Below, one piece after another: positions 1 to 4,144 of a DNA stretch of 7,482 nucleotides. The translations under genes were made by a program, and so were the position numbers. The DNA lies in NCBI GenBank assembly GCA_964616985.1, contig CAZTVF010000179.1, positions 1-7,482 on the forward strand, read 5' to 3'. Every line of letters begins with the position of its first letter. Position 1 is the stretch's first letter. This DNA comes from CAZTVF01 sp964616985 (GTDB taxonomy: Bacteria; Planctomycetota; Phycisphaerae; SM23-33). The notes under the pieces were generated by a model. The model saw only the letters and a program-made list of their open reading frames with translations, did not search any database and was not told the origin of the DNA.

Positions 1-83
1 CCACGCTGACCCCCTCGCTGGGCGAGGACATCCTGGCCGCCCTGCCGGCGATGGAGTTGGATGTCCTGTCGGCGATCCTCTGA
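1..83 (+). CDS. C-terminal end of an unidentified protein (5' end outside window)
   Basis: The frame starting at base 3 is open from the window edge to a TGA at 81-83. It encodes 26 complete residues ending in LDVLSAIL. Almost every codon ends in G or C (25 of 26 before the stop), which matches the coding bias of the long genes further right and is hard to get by chance. The tail is hydrophobic and leucine/alanine-rich with acidic residues at intervals, as in an amphipathic C-terminal helix. Nothing more can be said about function from so few residues. The hairpin at 135-168 lies about 50 bp downstream and could also stop this transcript, although its T-rich side serves the opposite strand. 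Confidence 0.6.
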   Translation, partial: TLTPSLGEDILAALPAMELDVLSAIL

Positions 84-127
84 TCGACTCCCCCCCGCGA
101 ACGGGCATCCTGCGGAGATATGCGCGC

Positions 128-168
128 AAAAAAGCAGGGCCGGATGCCTGGTGTGGCATCCGGCCCTG
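128..168 (-). terminator. Intrinsic terminator (minus strand)
   Basis: Bases 135-148 and 155-168 form a perfect 14-bp GC-rich stem with a 6-base loop (149-154). The plus strand has six A residues at 128-133, so on the minus strand the stem is followed after one base by TTTTTT. This is a textbook rho-independent terminator for leftward transcription, and would close the unit that starts at the sigma-54 promoter near 1050. Plus-strand sequence after the stem is not T-rich, so termination of the plus-strand gene ending at 83 would be weaker. Confidence 0.8.
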
Positions 169-171
169 TGG

Positions 172-223
172 ATGAATAAAAGAGGGCGAGACGTAGCTTG
201 CTCAAGGCCGCGTCATCGCCCTT
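172..223 (-). terminator. Second terminator-like hairpin (minus strand)
   Basis: Bases 183-189 pair with 216-222 and 190-193 pair with 211-214, giving an 11-bp stem with a single bulged base (215). On the minus strand the stem is followed by CTTTTATTC, a T-rich tract. It sits about 15 bp before the stronger terminator at 128-168, so leftward transcription meets two terminators in tandem. The inner part (196-199 with 205-208) pairs better on the plus strand because it uses a G-U pair, so the hairpin could also belong to a plus-strand RNA. Confidence 0.5.
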
Positions 224-356
224 CGCCTTGGTAGAGGTTCCCTCAACGAGTGAGGCATCCGAATTCGCGAGTTAGCTTCAGCGGAGGAGAGACTGAAGCA
301 TTGGCCTGTGGGCGCTCATCTCCACAAGTTCGCATGGCGCTTAAAACCTCTACCGG
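172..356. ncRNA. Candidate structured RNA or structured 3' UTR, strand uncertain
   Basis: A perfect 10-bp helix (230-239 with 345-354) encloses about 105 bases containing further hairpins. These are 241-245 with 251-255; a 7-bp stem 275-281 with 293-299; 305-311 with 322-328; and an alternative GCGC-based stem 312-319 with 334-340. Outside it lie the hairpin 183-222 and, beyond 356, a 7-bp hairpin 377-383/388-394.

On the minus strand the region ends in a terminator with a T-rich tail, and the loops are pyrimidine-rich (TCTCTCCTCCG), able to pair with Shine-Dalgarno sequences. On the plus strand several helices gain G-U extensions (228-229 with 355-356; 198 with 206) and the loops carry GGA motifs. 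I do not recognise a known RNA family. It may be an independent small RNA or the 3' UTR of the receiver-like gene's transcript. Confidence 0.4.
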
Positions 357-538
357 ATAGGAACCCTCAGTGATCGCGTCTCAGGGATGAGACGTTTGTA
401 GCTGTTGCTCGTGTCCAGCTTGACCACTTTGGTGAGGATCCCTAGTGTGAGGCTCGTCGCAGCATTTTTTTGAATGCTACGTTGGGCGGCCGGCTCAATG
501 ACCGCCCGTGTAGGCTCCTCGGTAGACTGCGTATTCAC
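350..538 (-). CDS. Doubtful small ORF (62 aa) downstream of the receiver-like gene
   Basis: A GTG-started frame begins 6 bp after the stop of the receiver-like gene and runs 62 codons to a TAG at 350-352. Third positions are about 65% G/C, lower than the large genes. There is no visible Shine-Dalgarno sequence, so translation would depend on coupling to the gene above it. The product would be basic and polar (for example KLDTSNSYKRLIPETRSL), with no recognisable domain or membrane segment. The frame overlaps hairpins at 377-394, 459-482 and 484-508, and its stop lies inside the closing helix of the structured segment. It may simply be non-coding 3' UTR. Confidence 0.2.
   Translation of the reverse strand: MNTQSTEEPTRAVIEPAAQRSIQKNAATSLTLGILTKVVKLDTSNSYKRLIPETRSLRVPIR
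377..394. other. Strong 7-bp hairpin with GGGA (plus) / TCCC (minus) loop
   Basis: Bases 377-383 and 388-394 pair perfectly around a four-base loop. Read on the plus strand the loop is GGGA, a GNRA-type tetraloop. With the last A-T pair open it becomes a hexaloop AGGGAT closed by C-G, matching the ANGGA loop preferred by CsrA/RsmA proteins. Read on the minus strand the loop is TCCC, typical of small RNAs that pair with ribosome binding sites. Which strand is transcribed is not settled by the sequence. Confidence 0.5.
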
Positions 539-544
539 TTATTA

Positions 545-1015
545 TCAGTCTGAAGACACGCCCTTGGACAGATGAGCTCCGTCCGCAGGCTCCCTCTCAA
601 CCTTTGAATGTCCCGCGAGCGTGTGGGACAGCATGGCCGTCCACTCCTCACAAGTGACCGGCCGTGATAGGAAGCTCGCTCCACCTTCCCGTGCAGCCAT
701 CTCGTGATCTCCGCTTCCAATGTCACCCACAACGGTGACGGGGCAGCGGGGCCAGCGATGGTGCAGCCACTGTAGCGTCCGGCGGATAACCGCCGGCGAA
801 TCCTTCGTGGCCAGGATTACGACTGCCACCCAGCCGGCCGGCGCGTTGGACATGAGGTCCGACGCCTTCCGGTAGGTGATCAACATTCCGATATTCAGTT
901 GCAAGAGCGTCTGCCCGACTGCTTCGGCTTCGCTCATGTCTTCGCACGTCATAACGACGCACGGGCACTGCTTTGCCAGCCGCTTGGCCGGCTCTTGTTC
1001 ATGCCTCTGGCTCAC
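545..1015 (-). CDS. Degenerate response-regulator receiver-like protein
   Basis: A 156-aa protein with the alternating strand/helix pattern of a receiver (CheY-like) domain: beta-1 around CPCVVMTC (17-24), an acidic pair E25-D26, beta-3 VAVVILAT (63-70), beta-4 CPVTVVGD (91-98), and the C-terminal ASFLSRP (113-119), where receivers have a conserved Lys-Pro. Key residues appear changed. The phospho-acceptor position at the end of beta-3 reads Ala/Thr rather than Asp, and the invariant Lys is Arg118. It is therefore probably a pseudo-receiver that works by protein contacts rather than phosphorylation.

There is no DNA-binding or output domain; the last 20 residues are polar. The start is GTG at 1013-1015, preceded by GAGAGGG about 8 bases upstream. 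A sigma-54 promoter lies 28-43 bp upstream, so the gene is very likely sigma-54-dependent. Family assignment rests on fold pattern only; an unrelated Rossmann-like protein is possible. Confidence 0.75.
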   Translation of the reverse strand: MSQRHEQEPAKRLAKQCPCVVMTCEDMSEAEAVGQTLLQLNIGMLITYRKASDLMSNAPAGWVAVVILATKDSPAVIRRTLQWLHHRWPRCPVTVVGDIGSGDHEMAAREGGASFLSRPVTCEEWTAMLSHTLAGHSKVEREPADGAHLSKGVSSD

Positions 1016-1042
1016 TTCACGTCCCTCTCGTCTCTCTTATTA

Positions 1043-1058
1043 AGCAATGGGCGTGCCA
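1043..1058 (-). promoter_or_regulatory. Sigma-54 (-24/-12) promoter of the receiver-like gene
   Basis: The minus strand reads TGGCACGCCCATTGCT, matching the sigma-54 consensus TGGCAC-N5-TTGCW at every defined position. The invariant GG and GC are exactly 10 bp apart. The predicted start of transcription is near 1032, leaving a leader of about 17 bases that contains the GAGAGGG ribosome binding site of the gene starting at 1015. Sigma-54 promoters need an activating AAA+ enhancer-binding protein; candidate binding sites lie at 1138-1222. Confidence 0.85.
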
Positions 1059-1137
1059 GAGGAAATTCGGCTGGATAATTCGAGGAAGGGGCTGGTTCTG
1101 AGGCCTAAACCGCCCGCGGGCGTTCTTCGCGGCACTG

Positions 1138-1222
1138 TGATGCATTCCGCATCAGGGGAAGTGTCGCACAATGCATCAGCATGTGTCGCGGTTTGCGGCG
1201 CGTCATGTCGCACTTTGCGGCG
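1138..1222 (-). promoter_or_regulatory. Array of four 17-bp dyads, candidate enhancer sites for a sigma-54 activator
   Basis: Four copies of a 6-5-6 dyad follow one another on the plus strand. They are TGATGC-N5-GCATCA (1138-1154, perfect), TGTCGC-N5-GCATCA (1162-1178), TGTCGC-N5-GCGGCG (1184-1200) and TGTCGC-N5-GCGGCG (1206-1222). Their starts are 24, 22 and 22 bp apart, about two helical turns, so they lie on roughly the same face of the DNA. They sit about 105-190 bp upstream of the predicted sigma-54 transcription start, the usual place for upstream activating sequences of bacterial enhancer-binding proteins. The regulator's identity cannot be read from this window. Confidence 0.6.
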
Positions 1223-1293
1223 CCGTCGTTCCCCCAACGGTGCAGTACTCTTCGGACAGATCGCCCTGGCGGGTTGAACAATTCCAGAACCCC

Positions 1294-1328
1294 CTTAAGA
1301 ATGGCCCCGGCGTCCGAAGGCCGGGGCT
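1294..1328 (-). terminator. Terminator-like hairpin downstream of the 72-aa gene
   Basis: Bases 1304-1311 and 1320-1327 form a perfect 8-bp G/C-only stem with an 8-base loop. On the minus strand the loop includes CTTCGG and the stem is followed by CATTCTTAAG, only moderately T-rich. It lies about 55 bp past the stop codon of the 72-aa gene and separates that gene from the sigma-54 control region. Confidence 0.5.
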
Positions 1329-1379
1329 ATGGACACTCGCGAAACCGTCGGCAGAGGTCGCCTGGTCGTCAAAGACGAC

Positions 1380-1598
1380 CTAATCGATATCGTCGCCTTG
1401 AACCGACTTCTCGGTCTTGCTCACGGATCCGTCAGGCCGGATGTGCATCTTCTTCTCCTTCAGCTGCACCTTGTCATCCTCCTGCACGACGGTGGTCTTC
1501 TTGACTTCCTTGCCGCCGAAGAATTTGTCGCGTACTTCGGTCCGGCTGCTCTCTTTCTTGTTTCCGCCGAAAACTCCGCCCAGTATGCCTTTTGACAT
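1380..1598 (-). CDS. Hypothetical 72-aa charged protein
   Basis: The frame could extend further upstream, but ATG at 1596-1598 is preferred. It is preceded by GAGGAG with 6 bases of spacing, the best ribosome binding site in the window, and the upstream extension has no site and overlaps a palindromic repeat.

The product starts MSKGILGGVFGG, a short glycine-rich hydrophobic segment, and continues as a Lys/Glu/Asp-rich, probably disordered or coiled region (KEVKKTTVVQEDDKVQLKEKK) ending in acidic GDDID. I see no cysteines, transmembrane helix or known domain. The palindrome CCTCTAGAGG overlaps the ribosome binding site and might be an operator, but this is speculative. Its own promoter and the terminator at 1294-1328 suggest a single-gene unit. 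Function unknown. Confidence 0.75.
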   Translation of the reverse strand: MSKGILGGVFGGNKKESSRTEVRDKFFGGKEVKKTTVVQEDDKVQLKEKKMHIRPDGSVSKTEKSVQGDDID

Positions 1599-1638
1599 GA
1601 TTTGCTCCTCTAGAGGGGATTGCTTATCCACCTGTGTA

Positions 1639-1644
1639 ATCATA
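1639..1644 (-). promoter_or_regulatory. Candidate -10 element for the 72-aa gene
   Basis: The minus strand reads TATGAT, five of six matches to TATAAT, about 40 bases upstream of the ATG at 1598. I find no convincing -35 hexamer at the right distance. Transcription from here would give a leader of about 34 bases. Confidence 0.3.
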
Positions 1645-1683
1645 GGCGCAGGTGTGTCATCACGGCCGCCTTGTGGTGGACGG

Positions 1684-1712
1684 CCCGTAGGGTGGGCAGG
1701 CTTGCCCACCAT
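1684..1712 (+). repeat. REP-like palindromic repeat, copy 1
   Basis: The element begins CCCGTAGGGTGGGC and ends GCCCACCAT. Its core folds into an 8-bp stem with a 4-base loop (1691-1698 with 1703-1710). It matches the element at 1774-1802 in inverted orientation except for the central bases. Its position between genes and its internal palindrome are typical of REP-like dispersed repeats. Confidence 0.7.
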
Positions 1713-1773
1713 TTGCGTGTGATGATGCCTTCGGCGAGGTGGTAATGCGGGGTGGCTGCCGCACGGGTGGTCG

Positions 1774-1802
1774 ATGGTGGGCTGGCCAGCCCACCCTACG
1801 GG
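1774..1802 (-). repeat. REP-like palindromic repeat, copy 2 (inverted)
   Basis: Read on the minus strand this has the same CCCGTAGGGTGGGC...GCCCACCAT layout as copy 1. Bases 1776-1795 are a perfect 20-bp palindrome centred on TGGCCA. It lies about 35 bp past the stop of the metallophosphoesterase gene and might also act as a weak 3' end signal, although no T-tract follows. Confidence 0.7.
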
Positions 1803-1837
1803 GACGGCGACGGCCCGTGGTCGGCAGGGTCGGAGGG

Positions 1838-2725
1838 CTACTCGAGGGTGAACAGCGTAATCTCGGGGCGGTGCTCGTGGCCCTGGCGGCGGCTGTAGCC
1901 GATCCCGCGGTTGATGTAGAGGTGGTTATCTTCGCCCAGGTGGTACTGCCCGGCCACGTAGTGCGGGAAGGCCGACGGCACGAACGTCTCCCGCAGCTTG
2001 CCGCTGCGGGTGTCCTTGCCGTGGGTGTGGCCGGCGAGCACCCACTGCGCGCCCAGCTGGGCCAACTCGTGGGCGCAGTCGGGATTGTGGCACAGGGCCA
2101 CGGTGGGGCGGTCGGCGTGAATCTTGCGAAACGCGGCCTGGGCGTCGTAGCGGCCGGTCCACAGGTCTTCGAGCCCCACGAACTGCAGCACCTCGCCGTG
2201 TCGGCGGAAAGCGTGCGATTCGTTGTTCATGACGTGCACGCCCGCGTCCTGCAGGGCGTGGCAGAGGCAGTCCGCCAGCTTCATGTTCCGCAGCCGCCCG
2301 GGCCGCCAGACGCCATAGTCGTGGTTGCCCAGGCACGCGAGCGTCGCGACGTTGGGCTTGAAGTGCGAGACGATCCGCCCCACGCGGCGGGCCCGCCGCT
2401 GCAGGCCGGTCAGCAGGTCGCCGGTCAGGGCGATGAAGTCCACGTCGAGCGAGTTGATCACGTCCACGAACTTCATGAGGTATTTCTCGCGGACGATGGG
2501 GCTCAGGTGCAGGTCGGAGATGTGCGCCAGCTTGCACCCGCGGAATGCCTTGCCCAGGCCGCGGAGGTGCATCCGTCGACGCTCGATGGACACCCAGTGG
2601 TCGTCCATCTTCCACGTATACAGGCCGCCCAGCGCCAGCGAGCTCGCGGCGTTCCATATGATGCGGCGTATCGTGCTGCGGTTGAATTCGGCCCGGGCGT
2701 GGGCCGAAAAGAAGATCTCGTTCAT
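1838..2725 (-). CDS. Metallophosphoesterase, calcineurin-like (YkuE/YaeI-like group)
   Basis: A 295-aa hydrolase of the calcineurin-like phosphoesterase fold with all metal-binding motifs in order: ISDLHLSP (D71, H73), LTGDLL (D103), LGNHDYG (N134, H135), LCHNPD (H213) and AGHTHGK (H233, H235). The dinuclear metal centre is therefore complete and the enzyme should be active.

Residues 20-38 have an RR pair followed by a hydrophobic stretch (IIWNAASSLALGGLYTW), placed like the signal or anchor of YkuE-type proteins, which often act on phospholipids or lipid-A precursors outside or at the membrane. The substrate cannot be told from sequence. The ATG at 2725 has AGAGG four bases upstream and a TATAAT box about 40 bp away. 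It is transcribed divergently from the radical SAM gene. Confidence 0.92.
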   Translation of the reverse strand: MNEIFFSAHARAEFNRSTIRRIIWNAASSLALGGLYTWKMDDHWVSIERRRMHLRGLGKAFRGCKLAHISDLHLSPIVREKYLMKFVDVINSLDVDFIALTGDLLTGLQRRARRVGRIVSHFKPNVATLACLGNHDYGVWRPGRLRNMKLADCLCHALQDAGVHVMNNESHAFRRHGEVLQFVGLEDLWTGRYDAQAAFRKIHADRPTVALCHNPDCAHELAQLGAQWVLAGHTHGKDTRSGKLRETFVPSAFPHYVAGQYHLGEDNHLYINRGIGYSRRQGHEHRPEITLFTLE

Positions 2726-2765
2726 ACGGCCTCTTCATTCACTGCGGGACGGAAAAGACACCCGT

Positions 2766-2771
2766 ATTATA
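2766..2771 (-). promoter_or_regulatory. -10 box of the metallophosphoesterase gene
   Basis: The minus strand has a perfect TATAAT hexamer 40 bases upstream of the ATG at 2725, implying a leader of roughly 34 bases. No good -35 hexamer is seen 16-18 bp further up, so activation or an extended contact may be needed. The same bases read TATTAT on the plus strand, one base offset. Confidence 0.45.
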
Positions 2772-2917
2772 CGAAGTGCGACGAATCGCGGGTGAGGGAA
2801 AATCGTGGCGAGATCGCGGCGACCACGAAGGCATTTGAGATTGCCTATGGCCCCGGCGAGCTCATGCGCCAGCCATCTCAAAGCAGCCACGAGGGGCGCC
2901 GCTGCGGCATCCCGGGC

Positions 2918-2946
2918 TTTACTCCCGCAGTCGCCGCCGCTACTAT
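2918..2946 (+). promoter_or_regulatory. Candidate sigma-70-type promoter of the radical SAM gene
   Basis: TTTACT (2918-2923) and TACTAT (2941-2946) each match four of six consensus bases and are separated by the ideal 17 bp. Transcription would start near 2953, just before the ribosome binding site GAGGA (2961-2965). This supports ATG 2969 as the start, because the ATG at 2945 would lie inside the promoter. Confidence 0.4.
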
Positions 2947-2968
2947 GTTCGATCTTTCGCGAGGAATC

Positions 2969-3982
2969 ATGTTCAGCCCCGTTCAGAAAAAATGGCGGTT
3001 GTTTCGCGCGTGGACTTCACGCCACCCCCTGTGGTGCGCGTGGCAGTTGACCTATCGCTGCAACTTCCGCTGCCGCATCTGCCACTACTGGCATGACCCG
3101 CTGGGACAGGCGGCCGAGCCCTCGGTGGCCCAGTACCACGACGGGGCCAGGAAACTCGCCAGCTACGGCACGATGATGATCTCGCTGGCCGGCGGGGAGC
3201 CCCTCCTGCGGACCGACACGCCGGAGATCATCCGCCAGATCGGACGCTACCACTTCCCCTTCCTCACCACCAACGGCTGGTTCGTCACTCCCCAGGTCGC
3301 CGCCGACCTCATGGCCGCCGGCGTGTGGGGCGTCTCGGTGAGCATCGATTACGCCTCGGCGGCCAGGCACGACGAACGCCGCGGCATGGAGGGCGCGTGG
3401 GACCAGGCGTGGCGGGCCGTTGAACTGCTGTCGGCCGCCCGAATCCACAAGTTCCAGCGCGTCAACGTCATCGCCGTCCTGATGGATGACAACATCGACG
3501 AACTGGAGGCCCTGATCGCCATGGCCGCCAGGCACAAGGCGTATTTCATGGTCCAACCCTACGGCCAGCTCAAGACGGGCTCGGGCGCGTACGTACACAA
3601 CGACGGGGCGGTGGCGCCCAAGCTGCTGTCGCTGCGCAAGAAGTTCCCCAACTTCTTATCGAATCCTTACTACCTGTCACGGTTTGATGACTACCTCAAC
3701 GGCGGCGTGCCCGACTGCCGCGCCGGCCGCGCGTTCTTCAACATCGATTCCACGGGCGACATCGCCATCTGCGTCGAGCGCAAGGACAAGCCCGTGGCCA
3801 ACCTTTACCGCCACAACGCACAGACAATCCATGAGCGCCTGGTCGCCGCTTCGCATAACAACGGCTGCCGTTCCTGCTGGTACAACTGCCGCGGCGAGGT
3901 GGAGGCCCTCTACAGCCCTATGAGCTTGATCAAGTCGCTGCCCACCCTCTTCTGGGACCAAGGCGTAGCTCGCGAACAGTAG
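2969..3982 (+). CDS. Radical SAM protein with SPASM/twitch-like C-terminus
   Basis: A 337-aa radical S-adenosylmethionine enzyme. The cluster motif C31-x3-C35-x2-C38 (CNFRCRIC) binds the catalytic [4Fe-4S], GGEP at 75-78 binds the SAM methionine moiety, and SVSIDYAS (123-130) fits a later barrel strand. The C-terminal part has C250-x12-G263-x4-C268 followed by C300-x2-C303-x3-C307. This resembles the auxiliary cluster region of SPASM/twitch proteins, with fewer cysteines than the full SPASM set. Such enzymes modify peptides or act in anaerobic-sulfatase-type maturation and cell-envelope pathways; the substrate here is unknown and no precursor peptide gene is visible nearby.

The frame is open far upstream, but that part is antisense to the phosphoesterase. 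The start is set at ATG 2969 by GAGGA upstream and by the promoter. The stop lies at the foot of the long inverted repeat. Confidence 0.9.
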   Translation: MFSPVQKKWRLFRAWTSRHPLWCAWQLTYRCNFRCRICHYWHDPLGQAAEPSVAQYHDGARKLASYGTMMISLAGGEPLLRTDTPEIIRQIGRYHFPFLTTNGWFVTPQVAADLMAAGVWGVSVSIDYASAARHDERRGMEGAWDQAWRAVELLSAARIHKFQRVNVIAVLMDDNIDELEALIAMAARHKAYFMVQPYGQLKTGSGAYVHNDGAVAPKLLSLRKKFPNFLSNPYYLSRFDDYLNGGVPDCRAGRAFFNIDSTGDIAICVERKDKPVANLYRHNAQTIHERLVAASHNNGCRSCWYNCRGEVEALYSPMSLIKSLPTLFWDQGVAREQ

Positions 3983-4087
3983 GGGGCGTGACGTTTGGCG
4001 GCGGCTTGCCGTTCGGCGCTGTCAGATATGGGTGACGCCCTGGGGCTTCTACAGCGCCGAACGGCAAGCCGCCGCCAAAGCCCTACT
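3978..4087. terminator. Long perfect inverted repeat between convergent genes
   Basis: Bases 3994-4022 and 4051-4079 are exact inverted copies of 29 bp, separated by 28 bp. A further 7-bp pair (3978-3984 with 4081-4087) lies outside, with an 8-9 base bulge on the left. The structure begins within the stop region of the radical SAM gene and ends 58 bp from the stop of alkD, so it can form in transcripts of both convergent genes. There is no T-tract on either side, so it is not a standard intrinsic terminator. It may act as a bidirectional 3' barrier or be two inverted copies of a dispersed repeat with core GGCGGCTTGCCG. Confidence 0.6.
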
Positions 4088-4144
4088 CCTTTAGCCACGG
4101 CGCCCGCGCGCCTTCGCCTCATCCCACCACTGAGAATCGCGGCC

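Larger units (their letters stand above)
1016..1379. other. Regulatory intergenic region without a supported gene
   Basis: This 364-bp gap between two leftward genes holds the sigma-54 promoter, the four-dyad array and, at 1304-1327, a terminator hairpin for the gene to its right. Short open frames exist on both strands but lack ribosome binding sites and recognisable protein features. They would also run through the dyad array, so I treat the gap as non-coding. Confidence 0.6.
2726..2968. other. Divergent promoter region
   Basis: This 243-bp gap separates two divergently transcribed genes and carries a candidate promoter at each end. Between them is a 6-bp inverted repeat TCGTGG (2803-2808) / CCACGA (2823-2828), about two turns apart, that could be an operator. 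The evidence for it is weak. No small gene is supported. Confidence 0.5.

Noticed and set aside
172..356. tmRNA, RNase P, SRP RNA or 6S RNA
   Set aside because: I see none of the conserved sequence signatures of tmRNA, RNase P or SRP RNA, and the multibranched layout does not match the single long 6S hairpin with a central bubble.
1138..1222. CRISPR array
   Set aside because: The repeats are only 17-bp dyads with 5-7 bp between them and differ in sequence. There are no spacers of CRISPR size, so they fit regulator binding sites.
1047..1277. Plus-strand 76-aa frame in the sigma-54 control region
   Set aside because: It has no ribosome binding site, passes through the promoter and dyad array, and has no domain-like features.
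1599..1712. N-terminal extension of the 72-aa protein to an upstream start
   Set aside because: The extension encodes palindromic repeat sequence and has no ribosome binding site, whereas ATG 1598 has GAGGAG at ideal spacing.
1739..2968. Long plus-strand open frame running in frame into the radical SAM gene, as if a 747-aa fusion
   Set aside because: It lies antisense to the metallophosphoesterase, which has all catalytic motifs. The translated part is Val/Ala/Gln/Arg-rich without any domain. The radical SAM gene has its own ribosome binding site and promoter at 2918-2971.
3017..3961. Minus-strand open frames opposite the radical SAM gene
   Set aside because: They are antisense to a gene with a complete radical SAM motif set, and their compositions are typical of shadow frames.
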